Positions 8,904-18,161 of a DNA stretch of 44,321 nt are shown piece by piece. Position 1 is the first letter of the stretch; each line of letters opens with the position of its first letter. Below the pieces are notes generated by a model. It searched no databases, was not told the origin of the DNA, and saw only the letters and a list, made by a program, of their open reading frames with translations. The stretch is taken from contig JAEENO010000033.1 in NCBI GenBank assembly GCA_016283755.1, positions 1 through 44,321 on the forward strand. Direction: 5' to 3'. The translations under genes and the position numbers were made by a program. This DNA comes from Lachnospiraceae bacterium (GTDB taxonomy: Bacteria > Bacillota > Clostridia > Lachnospirales > Lachnospiraceae).

Positions 8904-10046
8904 ATGAGAAATGCAATAATAATAACAGCTGAGGCTGTAAGTGCAATATTTGCAATAATGATTATGTTTGGTGCGGGATATAGAATATCAGAGAAAACTC
9001 GGAAAACCCGGGTTTATTTGTCGTTTCTTGGAACGGAAATAATTGCTCTTATTATAGATATGTTAAGCTATGCTATAGAAGGAAGCGAAAACAGCAGGCT
9101 CCTGTTGTACACGGTTTATTTCCTTTCTTTCGTAATGATAGATATCCTTTTGGCGATATATGCTTATTATATCGTACTGGTTATTAATAAAAAGAAAAAA
9201 GAGACTCTTGTATTTGCGTGGATTATCGGCGGAATCAGCGTTGTAAACATCATATTTGCATTGATAGGAACAATCAGCGGCAAGCTTTTCTATGTAGATG
9301 AATGCGGAAATTACATCAATGGACCATGGCGAGATACCAGAGCATATCTTCCTTTTATATCAGTTGTTATCATATGGATAATGATTATTAAGGACATAAA
9401 AGAGATAGAAAAATCTTACCTTTTTGCGATATGTCTCTATGCTGCTGTGCCGGTTGTTACAGTAGTGTCCGCGTTGATTTTTGTAGATTATGACTTTTCA
9501 TATGTCTTAAGTGGAATAGCGTGTACTGCAGTCTTTATATTTGCCCAGAAAGAAGAAGTCTTAGAAGCAAAGTTCAAAGAGCAGCTTATACAAAAGCTCT
9601 CGGTGCAAGATGTTCTCACAGGGCTTAAGAATCGCCGCGGATATGAAGAACTTGTAGAAAAGTATGAAGGTTGTAAGAATATCGGAATAGTATTCTGCGA
9701 TCTTAATTCGCTTAAATACATTAACGACACGAAGGGCCATGCAGCGGGAGACGAGTATATCAAGCATTTTGCGGATATCTTGAGAGAAGTATATAAGAAT
9801 AATTGCGAGATATGCAGAATAAGCGGCGATGAGTTTGTGGTATTAACAGACGGGGTAGAGTTTGAGATTTTCAGAGAATTGGCAGTGAAGTTAAAAGCGC
9901 TGATAGACGATAATAACAAAATAGCATCGGTTGGTTTTGCATATGAAGATATGCCTATTCTTTCTCTTGTATCTAAAGCAGAGAAGGAAATGTATGGGAA
10001 TAAGCGTATCTATTATGAGGAGACAGGTTATACGCGCGAAAGATAA
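8904..10046 (+). CDS. Membrane-anchored diguanylate cyclase (GGDEF)
   Basis: 380 residues. The N-terminal half (1-215) has six or seven hydrophobic segments and no recognised periplasmic sensor fold. The C-terminal GGDEF domain (about 225-375) has the DVLTGLKNRRGYEEL lead-in, FCDLNSLKYINDTKGHAAGDEY substrate region and active-site motif SGDEF. SGDEF in place of GGDEF is seen in active cyclases. The enzyme would make cyclic di-GMP from two GTP. No good ribosome site is seen close to the ATG at 8904, so the exact start is uncertain. The gene is alone between a terminator and the tyrS T-box. A 44-codon relic at 19479 matches its C-terminus. Confidence 0.9.
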   Translation: MRNAIIITAEAVSAIFAIMIMFGAGYRISEKTRKTRVYLSFLGTEIIALIIDMLSYAIEGSENSRLLLYTVYFLSFVMIDILLAIYAYYIVLVINKKKKETLVFAWIIGGISVVNIIFALIGTISGKLFYVDECGNYINGPWRDTRAYLPFISVVIIWIMIIKDIKEIEKSYLFAICLYAAVPVVTVVSALIFVDYDFSYVLSGIACTAVFIFAQKEEVLEAKFKEQLIQKLSVQDVLTGLKNRRGYEELVEKYEGCKNIGIVFCDLNSLKYINDTKGHAAGDEYIKHFADILREVYKNNCEICRISGDEFVVLTDGVEFEIFRELAVKLKALIDDNNKIASVGFAYEDMPILSLVSKAEKEMYGNKRIYYEETGYTRER

Positions 10047-10102
10047 TATATAAAGCTTAATGGCGGGGCGCTTTTACTATATAAAACTATGTAAAGATAC
10101 GC

Positions 10103-10131
10103 TTGACTTTCTTAATTGGATTACATATAAT
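10103..10131 (+). promoter_or_regulatory. Promoter of tyrS T-box transcript
   Basis: TTGACT (10103-10108), 17-bp spacer, perfect TATAAT (10126-10131). Predicted start near 10138. Confidence 0.85.
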
Positions 10132-10137
10132 CTCATT

Positions 10138-10402
10138 ATGTTAAATGCTATGAAAAGAACAAGTAGCCGATAACGATAGATTCCAGAGAGAAGCCGGGTG
10201 GTGCGAGGCTTAATCTTACTATCGGTGAATACATCTTGGAGCAGCCAACCGAAGGGAAACTGTGTAGGCTTGGACGGGGAGCCCGTTACAGCGAAGTGTC
10301 ACGTACACAATAAGGCATATACCGCGAGATATATGTGAAAAAAGGTGGTAACACGAAGATAATTCGTCCTTTTGTCTAATATGGCAAAAGGATTTTTCTT
10401 TT
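10138..10402 (+). promoter_or_regulatory. T-box leader with tyrosine specifier UAC
   Basis: A classic T-box. In stem I, CAAG (10160-10163) pairs with CTTG (10235-10238) and CCGATA (10167-10172) with TATCGG (10220-10225). The internal specifier loop between them on the 3' side, TGAATACAT, contains TAC (10230-10232), a tyrosine codon. The conserved T-box sequence GGTGGTAACACG (10344-10355) pairs with the tRNA acceptor end in the antiterminator. A terminator stem TCCTTTTGTC / GGCAAAAGGA (10367-10392) with T5CTTTT follows. Uncharged tRNA-Tyr would favour readthrough into tyrS. The specifier matches the downstream gene. Confidence 0.95.
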
Positions 10403-10431
10403 GCCAAAACACAATGCAGGAGGAAAAGAAA

Positions 10432-11652
10432 ATGCAGATTTATGAGGAATTACAGGCGCGAGGATTAATTGCGCAGGTAACGGACGAGAAACAGGTCCAT
10501 GATTTAATTAACGAAGGAAAAGCGACATTCTATATAGGCTTTGACTGCACGGCAGATAGTTTAACCGCAGGTCACTTTATGGCGCTTACCCTTATGAAGA
10601 GATTACAGCAGGCAGGCAATAAGCCGATCGCGTTAATCGGTGGCGGAACAACAATGATCGGCGATCCGTCGGGACGTACCGATATGAGAAAAATGCTTAC
10701 CCGCGAGGATATCGATCACAATGCAGCATGCTTTAAGCGTCAGATGGAGAGATTTATCGATTTCTCCGACGACAAGGCAATCATGCTTAATAATGCAGAC
10801 TGGTTATTAAACCTTAACTATGTGGAGTTACTCAGAGAAGTAGGTCCGCACTTCTCCGTTAACAACATGCTTCGTGCCGAGTGCTACAAGCAGAGAATGG
10901 AGAAGGGCTTAAGCTTCCTCGAGTTTAACTATATGATTATGCAGTCGTACGACTTCTATTACATGTTCCAGCACCATAACTGTAACTTCCAGTTTGGTGG
11001 CGACGATCAGTGGTCCAACATGCTCGGCGGAACAGAGCTTATAAGACGTAAGCTCGGGAAGGATGCACATTGTATGACCATTACCCTTCTTACCGATTCA
11101 CAGGGCAAGAAGATGGGTAAGACAGCAGGCAATGCAGTATGGCTCGACCCTAACAAGACATCCCCGTTCGATTTCTACCAGTACTGGAGAAACGTCGGCG
11201 ATGCCGATGTAGATAAGTGCATCAAGATGCTTACCTTTATTCCGATTGACGAGATTAAGGAAATCGAGAAGTGGGATCCTTCGAGAATCAACGAGAAGAA
11301 AGAACTTCTCGCATTCGAGCTTACCGCAATGGTTCACGGTGAGGAAGAAGCTAAAAAAGCTCAGGATGGTGCAAGAGCACTGTTTGCGGGCGGCGGAGAC
11401 ATGAGCAACGTTCCGGCAGTAGCTTTAAAGGAAGAAGACTTTAGAGACGGAGTTGTAGATATAATGCAGCTTCTCGTATCAACAGGACTTTGTGCATCAA
11501 GAAGCGAGGCACGTCGTGCGGTAGAGCAGGGCGGCGTAACCGTTAACGGTGACAAGGTTGACGATATCAAGAAAGCCTATGAAAAAAGCGCTTTTTCGGA
11601 AGAATTCTTGCTTAAGAAGGGCAAGAAGAGCTTCTGTAAGGTAATTTGTTAA
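10432..11652 (+). CDS. tyrS: Tyrosyl-tRNA synthetase
   Basis: 406 residues. Class I aminoacyl-tRNA synthetase that charges tRNA-Tyr in the cytoplasm. The N-terminal catalytic domain opens with YEELQARGLIAQVTD and FDCTADSLTAGHFMALTLMKRL, the HIGH-like motif. FGGDDQWSNMLGG forms part of the tyrosine site, and KKMGKT stands for the KMSKS loop. A C-terminal S4 RNA-binding domain covers about 335-400 (SRSEARRAVEQGGVTVNG). The start at 10432 follows AGGAGG at 10419-10424; the in-frame ATG at 10372 lies inside the terminator hairpin and is rejected. Expression is controlled by the tyrosine T-box. Confidence 0.97.
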   Translation: MQIYEELQARGLIAQVTDEKQVHDLINEGKATFYIGFDCTADSLTAGHFMALTLMKRLQQAGNKPIALIGGGTTMIGDPSGRTDMRKMLTREDIDHNAACFKRQMERFIDFSDDKAIMLNNADWLLNLNYVELLREVGPHFSVNNMLRAECYKQRMEKGLSFLEFNYMIMQSYDFYYMFQHHNCNFQFGGDDQWSNMLGGTELIRRKLGKDAHCMTITLLTDSQGKKMGKTAGNAVWLDPNKTSPFDFYQYWRNVGDADVDKCIKMLTFIPIDEIKEIEKWDPSRINEKKELLAFELTAMVHGEEEAKKAQDGARALFAGGGDMSNVPAVALKEEDFRDGVVDIMQLLVSTGLCASRSEARRAVEQGGVTVNGDKVDDIKKAYEKSAFSEEFLLKKGKKSFCKVIC

Positions 11653-11692
11653 TTAACGGGCATACGTATTTTAAACTGACCGGAAAAGTGAG

Positions 11693-11727
11693 AAAACGCA
11701 CCTAAGGACCGTCCCTAGGTGCGTTTT
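11693..11727. terminator. Bidirectional terminator between tyrS and the C1 protease gene
   Basis: AAAACGCACCTA (11693-11704) and TAGGTGCGTTTT (11716-11727), a 12-bp perfect stem with an 11-nt loop. A runs on one side and T runs on the other let it serve both converging genes. Confidence 0.92.
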
Positions 11728-11733
11728 GTATAA

Positions 11734-13782
11734 TTACTTTGTAACAGTGATGCTCTTGGTTGCCGATAAAGCACTTGTGCGGTTGCCTCTCTTAACAGTT
11801 AATTTGTAACTGTATGTTGCGCCCTTTTCATAAGCGCCGTACTTAGCATCGAATTTATCAATGAAAGTAGTACTTTTTGTATTACCTATGTACTTATAGG
11901 TATTGCCGATTAAACGGTATACGCTGTAGCTCTTGGCATCTTTAACATTTTGTATGGATATTTTAACTTGACCTTTCTTATCATTTGTTAATCCTGTAAT
12001 CCAAGGAGCTGCAATCGTTGCTCTTATTGTTTTCTCGAAAGATTTTCCTTCATAACCGCCGGCGTAAGGCACTACCTTATATGTGTAATCGGTACCGATT
12101 GTAAGGGCGGTGTCAGCGTACTTGGTCGTCTTATTATCTACAGTTGCAAGAAGAGTGAAATTGTCTTCGGCACCCTTGATTTTACGATAAATCTTATATC
12201 CTTCTACACCGTCGATACCTTTCCAGGTAACCGTAACCTTTGCTTCTTCGTTGTTAAGAAGATAGAACGTCGGTTTAGCGAAAGGAATCTTATCTACGTG
12301 AATAACCATTTTGTCGTGGCCGTTTCTTACCAGAGCTTTGATACAAAGGTTAGCGGGATCTTTCAATGTGGCAAAATCAATCCATTCTCCGGTACCTCTG
12401 TTACCGAAGGTCTCTCCGATATTGGCTTGGCTGTAATAGATTTCTTCTTCATCTTCATATTCCCAAGACTCATCTATTGCATATGATACTTTTTCATTGA
12501 AATTAACAGTTATCCAGTACTTTTCTCCTTTATCTAGATTTAATCCTTCGGATAAATCAACTTTTTGATATCCTGCATTGGTGATTGAGATATCTTGCGT
12601 ATACATACAATTGCCGTTTTCTATTGCTTTTTCATTTTCTACATTTGTATATATTTTGATATTGCCGGTGACCGGAGTAAAAGGCATATCACCAAACGCA
12701 CTAGGGTATATGGCTATTGCAGTAAGAGTCTGATTTTCCTTTGCGGTAACGGTCATTGCAATACCGTAAATATCATCGTCAACCCCATACCCAAAACAGC
12801 CGTCATACTGATATCTGTAATCGCTTGAATGTAGCGGTGCTGCAGTTAGCGCAGCAATACTAAAGTTCGTAGCCATTATAACATCATAATAAGAAAGATA
12901 GAGATAACCGCTATCTCCCCAGCTATCCCCCCAGCTATTCTTGATAATCCATGCGCCGTCACCTTCAGGTTCTGATACAAAGTTTTTCTTGCTGTAATTA
13001 TCGTCCCATCCTACGATTGTAACCGCATGATCGGGTTGCTTTAAATCATCCGTCCACATAGGAAGATATGCAGCATTTGTTTCTTCGTTAAAGTATTCAG
13101 GCATCGTCCATGATTCACCGCATACATAAGAAGTACATGCGCCATATCTTGTAATGAGTTCTTTTATGGCGCCTCTATTATTCATAGGTACTGTGTAGAC
13201 GCCATTAAAATCAATGAGATTATACTGATAAGCATAATCCATTGTAAGAGGTTCCGTAATATTCTCAATAGGACATACGTCCTCTGACACAGGACCATAT
13301 CCCTTCATAAGTGTACAAGCAACATCAAAAGAGTCGCCACCGTAGTAATACCATTCGTCACGAAGATCTATTCCTTCTCCCGCGATGGATTCGTCTTGGT
13401 CTTCAAAGATATGCATTGTGAAGTATCCCAAGTGATATTCCGAGAAATCATATTCGCCCAGTCCCATCATTAGGGCGTTACTTTCAAGCGATGCTACTGA
13501 GGAGAATACCCAGCAAGTGCCGCCTTTTTGCTTCTTGACCGGAGTAACAAGGCCATAATCTCTTAGATCGAATTTGCTCGGAAACGGCTGTTCAGAGGCC
13601 TCGTAAGCTACTGCACCCATAGCTTCAACTTGACGCTCAAAACTAATGCCGGGGTGTTTTATTCTTAACCCCAATAAATCCGCATATGTTTCTTGCTCTT
13701 TTGCGGCAGCATTTGCCGGAACAAACATTCCGGATAGGCATAGTGCCAGTGTCAATACAATTGATATAAAACGTTTCTTCAT
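11734..13782 (-). CDS. Secreted papain-like (C1) cysteine protease with C-terminal fibronectin-like domains
   Basis: 682 residues. A signal peptide (1-25, ending PANA) exports it. The peptidase domain (about 70-310) shows Q85 and nucleophile C90 in KKQKGGTCWVFSS, catalytic H252 in PDHAVTIVGWDD and N282 in WIIKNSWGDSWG, the full papain tetrad. Residues ~320-500 look like the beta-rich domain that follows bacterial C1 peptidases of the lectin-like type. Residues ~510-680 hold two fibronectin-III-like repeats (YKIYRK...YTYKVVPY, YSVYRL...YSYKLTV). It would degrade proteins outside the cell or at the wall; substrate unknown. A good -35/-10 pair lies ~310 bp upstream at 14089-14117. Confidence 0.93.
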   Translation of the reverse strand: MKKRFISIVLTLALCLSGMFVPANAAAKEQETYADLLGLRIKHPGISFERQVEAMGAVAYEASEQPFPSKFDLRDYGLVTPVKKQKGGTCWVFSSVASLESNALMMGLGEYDFSEYHLGYFTMHIFEDQDESIAGEGIDLRDEWYYYGGDSFDVACTLMKGYGPVSEDVCPIENITEPLTMDYAYQYNLIDFNGVYTVPMNNRGAIKELITRYGACTSYVCGESWTMPEYFNEETNAAYLPMWTDDLKQPDHAVTIVGWDDNYSKKNFVSEPEGDGAWIIKNSWGDSWGDSGYLYLSYYDVIMATNFSIAALTAAPLHSSDYRYQYDGCFGYGVDDDIYGIAMTVTAKENQTLTAIAIYPSAFGDMPFTPVTGNIKIYTNVENEKAIENGNCMYTQDISITNAGYQKVDLSEGLNLDKGEKYWITVNFNEKVSYAIDESWEYEDEEEIYYSQANIGETFGNRGTGEWIDFATLKDPANLCIKALVRNGHDKMVIHVDKIPFAKPTFYLLNNEEAKVTVTWKGIDGVEGYKIYRKIKGAEDNFTLLATVDNKTTKYADTALTIGTDYTYKVVPYAGGYEGKSFEKTIRATIAAPWITGLTNDKKGQVKISIQNVKDAKSYSVYRLIGNTYKYIGNTKSTTFIDKFDAKYGAYEKGATYSYKLTVKRGNRTSALSATKSITVTK

Positions 13783-14185
13783 ACTTTTAGTCCTCCAATG
13801 TTATGCTGGTTCTTAGGCATTATTATCCGATTGCGCAATCATCTAACTTCCCTTATGCCTGCGATAAGTATATTTTAATTGTACATACAATTCAACAAAC
13901 AGGGCGGGAAGATTTTATAAATATTGTGAACAAATTTTGAAATGCACACAATACGCGGCAAAAAGAGCACTTTTCTGTTTATTGCATGTTGCCATTATAT
14001 GATACACTTGTCACCATAAGTTATGAAAATCTCGCGCGCCTAATTAATTTACGAGGGCGTTAGCCCTTTATATATCCTAGTAAAGCTAATTGTAAACGGA
14101 AAATTAACAAATGTCAACATAATTATAAACAAATTATAAATGAATGTTCATAATTTGTCTATATTTCGGTGGCCGGGAAATTAAC
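13783..14185. other. Long A+T-rich intergenic region between divergent genes
   Basis: About 400 bases without a credible gene. It holds the minus-strand promoter at 14089-14117, a small AGGGC-TAAC-GCCCT dyad (near 14053-14067) in the predicted protease leader, and otherwise A+T-rich sequence. No repeat array or RNA gene was recognised. Confidence 0.5.
14089..14117 (-). promoter_or_regulatory. Minus-strand promoter, probably for the C1 protease
   Basis: Read on the minus strand: TTGACA (14117-14112), 17-bp spacer, TACAAT (14094-14089). This would give a ~300-nt leader to the protease gene. The promoter and the following bases (GATATATAAAGGG-type stretch) closely match the promoter at 19465-19493 ahead of the oppA relic. 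Confidence 0.65.
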
Positions 14186-14214
14186 TTGACTTTTTATCGA
14201 TATCACGATACACT
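14186..14214 (+). promoter_or_regulatory. Promoter of the first Mn2+ riboswitch transcript
   Basis: TTGACT (14186-14191), 17-bp spacer, TACACT (14209-14214). Predicted start near 14221, directly before the aptamer. Confidence 0.8.
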
Positions 14215-14220
14215 ATCTAA

Positions 14221-14348
14221 AGTGACAATTGAGGGAGTAATTCGCGTAGCAATACGTGGTTTGTCAACAACCTGACCTGATGAGGGTCTGGCAAATCGTA
14301 AAGAATGAGACTCATGTGTACCGAGTGGGGTATACATGGGTCATTTTT
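14221..14348 (+). promoter_or_regulatory. yybP-ykoY (Mn2+) riboswitch with terminator, copy A
   Basis: The aptamer shows the conserved yybP-ykoY strings in order: GAGGGAGTA (14231-14239), GTCAACA (14263-14269), TGATGAGG (14278-14285), GGCAAATC (14290-14297) and GAGAC (14307-14311). P1 can form from ACA-AU-UGAG with CUCAUGU. The 3' P1 strand is also the left arm of a 14-bp terminator (14309-14322 with 14329-14342, then A-T5), so ligand binding should block termination: an ON switch. Known members sense Mn2+. It is nearly identical to copy B at 22504 but precedes a lipoprotein gene rather than a metal exporter. Confidence 0.85.
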
Positions 14349-14415
14349 AATAATTAGGAAAAGTTTTAAATAATTATATATAAGGTAACATTATAATCAA
14401 AGGGAGAGATGAATT

Positions 14416-16047
14416 ATGAAAAGAAGAGTTTTAGCACTGTTACTTACAATTGTCATGATTATGTCGGTATTTACCGCATGTTCTAAGGCTGATAAGACAG
14501 CCGACAATACCGGTAACACAAGTAACGGGCAGCAGTCAGACGTTACAGACGATAACGAAGATGATAACAACGAAGCAGAGGAACTTTCCATTCTTAAGCT
14601 TTATAAGGAAAAAGGAAGCGATGGTGAGTATAAGTATACCGAGACATATAGCGGTTACATCGCATATATGGAATACGAAGTACTTCATCTTAATCCTGAA
14701 GATGCAGAGAAGTATCCCGCATTGAACGAAACCTTAGAGAACCTTGCGGACGGCGTTATCGCTAACGTTAAGTCCATTTTCGAAGATACCAAGGAAGCGG
14801 CGATTAACGACTTCGATCCGGATAACACAGATTATTCTATGGTATATACCATTAAGGAAAACTATCATGTCCGTCGTGCGGACGAGAGCGTTCTCGCAAT
14901 AGCACAGCAGTATGAAGCGTATTCAGGCGGAGCTCACAGTTATTATGCAACATTACCTGATAATTATGATACCAAGACAGGCGAGCTTATTGAGTTTACG
15001 GATGTTGTGAAGGATTTAGACAAGGCATATGAGAGAATCGCAGAAGCGATCAAGAAAAAGTACGCGGATTCAATCGATATGTTTATATCCGATCTTTCAT
15101 TTAAGGAGCAGAAGAACAACGAAGTTCCGCAGCTTTTTATGATTGATTACGACGGAATTACGGTATTGTTTAATCCATATGATATCGCACCGTATTCGGT
15201 AGGTCAGGTAACCGTTAAACTCAGCTTCGAAGATAATAAGGATATCTTAGATGAGAAGTACTTTGCCAATGCGCCGACAAGCTATGCCGTAGAGATTTCA
15301 CCATTTGATGAGTATACGATGGATATCGACGATGACGGTGAATTGGATACAATTAAGATTTCACCGATCTTCCCGACATTGTATGAGGCCGCAATATCGG
15401 TACCTGTCATTGTAAACGGACAGGAGAAGGACATTAAGGATGACAGCTTATATACCTTTATAATCAATTCTTTCCTTATAAAAGCTCCTACCGGCAAGGT
15501 ATACGCATATCTTGAGTGCATAGAACTCAACGATTACGCTAATATCAATATTGTAGAGATAACAAAGAACGGTGCAAGCGACAGAGTAGAGATTGACGGT
15601 GGTATATCAGATCCTATGTATGTAGTCGATCAAAGCGCAGGATATAAGTGGATTCAGGGCGTTATTTCAGACCCTAACGATATGCAGCTTGCGATAAGAA
15701 GAGAAGTATTCGGAACCTGTTATATCTCAAAGTCCTATAAAGTCGGAGAAGACGGAAGCCCTGTATCGGATGATAAGTATTATACATTTGATTCACGCCT
15801 TGATTACACGGCTAAGAAGGAAATGAGCTTTAAGATAGTAGACGAAGACGGTAATGAAGTAGGTGACTATGACCTTAAGGTTGGAGATCACGTATATGCA
15901 TACAGAACCGACGCAGCAACTTTCGTGGATGCTAAGTTAAGCGACGGAAGAATTGTAAGATTCAACATTACCAAAAACGAATGGCCGTACCTTATTGACG
16001 GAGTAGAAATCCAGGAGATATTCGAGAACGTCATCTTCGCCGGCTAA
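14416..16047 (+). CDS. Lipoprotein with DUF4163/DUF3298 (PdaC/RsiV-like) region, under Mn2+ riboswitch control
   Basis: 543 residues. Lipoprotein signal peptide with lipobox VFTAC (lipidated C22), then an acidic Asp/Asn-rich linker (to ~55). Residues ~60-285 resemble the PdaC/RsiV fold, with the typical YEAYSGGAHSYY, TGELIEFTDVV and VLFNPYDIAPYSVG blocks. Residues ~300-543 are not recognised; they start with a DIDDDGELD stretch (about 309-317) that resembles an EF-hand-type metal loop. The ATG follows AAGGGAGAG (14400-14408). It would sit on the outer face of the membrane. The upstream switch implies a role in manganese stress or use, which is inference. A terminator follows at 16068. Confidence 0.85.
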   Translation: MKRRVLALLLTIVMIMSVFTACSKADKTADNTGNTSNGQQSDVTDDNEDDNNEAEELSILKLYKEKGSDGEYKYTETYSGYIAYMEYEVLHLNPEDAEKYPALNETLENLADGVIANVKSIFEDTKEAAINDFDPDNTDYSMVYTIKENYHVRRADESVLAIAQQYEAYSGGAHSYYATLPDNYDTKTGELIEFTDVVKDLDKAYERIAEAIKKKYADSIDMFISDLSFKEQKNNEVPQLFMIDYDGITVLFNPYDIAPYSVGQVTVKLSFEDNKDILDEKYFANAPTSYAVEISPFDEYTMDIDDDGELDTIKISPIFPTLYEAAISVPVIVNGQEKDIKDDSLYTFIINSFLIKAPTGKVYAYLECIELNDYANINIVEITKNGASDRVEIDGGISDPMYVVDQSAGYKWIQGVISDPNDMQLAIRREVFGTCYISKSYKVGEDGSPVSDDKYYTFDSRLDYTAKKEMSFKIVDEDGNEVGDYDLKVGDHVYAYRTDAATFVDAKLSDGRIVRFNITKNEWPYLIDGVEIQEIFENVIFAG

Positions 16048-16067
16048 AGAATACTAAGAGTAAAGCC

Positions 16068-16095
16068 AAGCCCTGCAGATATCTGCAGGGCTTTT
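16068..16095. terminator. Bidirectional terminator
   Basis: A 26-bp palindrome, AAGCCCTGCAGAT with its complement ATCTGCAGGGCTT, followed by TT. It lies between two converging genes. An almost identical hairpin is found at 18162-18187. Confidence 0.88.
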
Positions 16096-16134
16096 GCAAT
16101 TTCTTTCTTATAAACCCTTCTATTAATGCTAAAT

Positions 16135-17901
16135 CTATTCTAATTCCAGTATTTTCTTAAGAAACTCTGCGATATTTTTAATAGTTTCTTCTTCTAGCGG
16201 ATTATCGAGCGAGCTTTCGTCAAAAAACTCCTTAAAGGTTCTTCCACTTGTAAGCTTAATGCTTTCTTCGTAAGTAGCAACCCCTTTTCCCTGTTCTTCT
16301 TCTTCAAGTGCACATATTTCCAAGCTTGCTATAGCAGAAGTAGGGTACTTGATTGTATAGAAAGGAAAATTAAAGAGATGATGACGATATATCCAGCATT
16401 TTGCTTGAATCTCTTCCGGGTAAATGTATTCCAATCCATAATCATTATAGATTTGAAGATATAATTCGTCTAACATCTCCGGAGTTACTTCGTCAGGGTC
16501 CAACTTATAAGCAGCATTTTCAAATGCCGCAAGTGCTGCGGCATCCAGTATATTGCCTAAAAGAAGAGATGAAAGCTCAAAGTCTATACTTTCTTTTTTA
16601 TTATCTTCTGAGAAGACATCAGTGTATTTTATGGTAAGGTATTCCATAGCTTGCGAGTACATTTCGTCTAAACTATCTGAGAGATTACCATAATTATAAT
16701 AATTGTCGACACTATGTCCGAATTCATGCGACAAGGTATTTACTACATCATATTTTGAAGGGTTAATAAGTATAACGGACGTCTCATAATATGGAATGTA
16801 TAAGTTATATCCTATGGCACGTTTGGTCGGAGTAAATGAATAGTCATATAATTCATACGTTGTTGTAAAATTACATACTTCTTCTATGAGACCACCCATT
16901 TTTCTGCAAGCCGAAGATAAGAATTTTGTAGGGTCGGTATCTTTCGGGAATGGATATCTTTCAAATTTGATATCTGCTAGAATTCCCGGAGACTTTTGGT
17001 AAATCTGTTTAGCAATCGGGACAAGATAAGTTTTAATGTATTTATTAAAGGACTCTATTTCTTCGGCAGTGTAATCTTTATTATAACTAATGTCATATAT
17101 GTAATCAGCGTAATTCTTGTAGCCTATTTCTTTTGCGAAATTTCTGCTTGCCTTAAGAATATTTATATAAATGGCAGCAGCGTTGTCATGGTATTGCTCG
17201 ATATATGCGCATACTGCGTTAAGCGTTACATCTTCGGAATCTGATTCAAGCCATTCATTGAGAGTTTTAGTTTCGCCGTTATAAGTTGTCTTTTGTTCTT
17301 TTGTCAGAAAAAGAAAATCGTTACCTAATGCTTGGATTTGATCATAGTAAGACCAGGCGTTATCGGTATAATTAAGAGTTGAAGTATATTGGTCAAAAAA
17401 GCCCTTTCCGAAAAGTAACGTTTCAAGATCTTCACTATAGGAAGTGTCAGCAAGATAAGACATAAGCTCCCATTCTTTTTGCGAGATGGAAGAGTATACC
17501 TCCAGGCAATATTCGAACTCTTTTTGATAATAGGAATCAGTTTGATCAAGATCCCGACGGAAATAGGTAAGATGATACATTGCGTTTATTTTTCTCATGC
17601 GAGTCATAATAGGATAATAGTCTTTGAGAAACTCTTCCGCGCTTTTGTAGCGGTAGCATTCTGCAATAAGAGATTCTAATTCGCTTATTATCTGTTTTAC
17701 TTCTTCGTTGTCAGGTCTTACATATTCCATTTCGGAGAGTTTGACCATTTCAATTTCTTCGTTATCGATGAAGTCTAATGTACTGCCATAGTGATAGCGA
17801 GGTTCCGGTTTGGTAGAAGCTGAATTCAAGTTACAAGCGGAGCTTAATAGACCCACTATTAAAGTTAGCACAAGTAAAAGTGCTGTTTTTCCCTTATTCA
17901 T
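16135..17901 (-). CDS. M3-type (PepF/thimet-like) metallopeptidase lipoprotein, paralog 1
   Basis: 588 residues. The signal peptide ends in lipobox LSSAC (lipidated C23). The remainder is mainly helical, like M3 oligoendopeptidases. The zinc motif HEFGH lies at H392-E393-H396 (NTLSHEFGHSVDNYYNYG), and a downstream glutamate-rich helix (EMYSQAMEYLTI) probably supplies the third ligand. Family members cut short peptides; most are cytosolic, so an outside-anchored form is notable. The start follows AGGAGGACAATT. A paralog (19668-21380) shares the segment KLSEMEYVRPD, the HEFGH context and the C-terminal FxxTAEF-type end. Between the paralogs lies a broken peptide transporter, which suggests a former peptide-scavenging locus. 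Confidence 0.9.
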   Translation of the reverse strand: MNKGKTALLLVLTLIVGLLSSACNLNSASTKPEPRYHYGSTLDFIDNEEIEMVKLSEMEYVRPDNEEVKQIISELESLIAECYRYKSAEEFLKDYYPIMTRMRKINAMYHLTYFRRDLDQTDSYYQKEFEYCLEVYSSISQKEWELMSYLADTSYSEDLETLLFGKGFFDQYTSTLNYTDNAWSYYDQIQALGNDFLFLTKEQKTTYNGETKTLNEWLESDSEDVTLNAVCAYIEQYHDNAAAIYINILKASRNFAKEIGYKNYADYIYDISYNKDYTAEEIESFNKYIKTYLVPIAKQIYQKSPGILADIKFERYPFPKDTDPTKFLSSACRKMGGLIEEVCNFTTTYELYDYSFTPTKRAIGYNLYIPYYETSVILINPSKYDVVNTLSHEFGHSVDNYYNYGNLSDSLDEMYSQAMEYLTIKYTDVFSEDNKKESIDFELSSLLLGNILDAAALAAFENAAYKLDPDEVTPEMLDELYLQIYNDYGLEYIYPEEIQAKCWIYRHHLFNFPFYTIKYPTSAIASLEICALEEEEQGKGVATYEESIKLTSGRTFKEFFDESSLDNPLEEETIKNIAEFLKKILELE

Positions 17902-18158
17902 TGTTAATTGTCCTCCTGAACTTTTATAAAATAGATATAACTCTCATAAAAATTAATGTAGACGATTATTAGAATTTATACAATAAACGCGAAATGAATT
18001 TTTTCAGACAATTCGGATTTGTTTTTGAACATTTTTTAAACTATTGTAAATAGCAGAACTACTTTCTGACACAAGCTTCTAGAAGATATATTTATTATTT
18101 ACAGCGCAGCATAATTATGCCAATCAGAGATTTGAGAAATACAATCGCATCAGGAAAG
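17902..18158. other. Intergenic region between M3 paralog 1 and the oppB terminator
   Basis: A+T-rich sequence upstream of the minus-strand M3 gene. It contains its ribosome site (AGGAGG on the minus strand near 17914) and presumably its promoter, which I could not fix with confidence. No gene or RNA recognised. Confidence 0.4.
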
Positions 18159-18161
18159 GCA

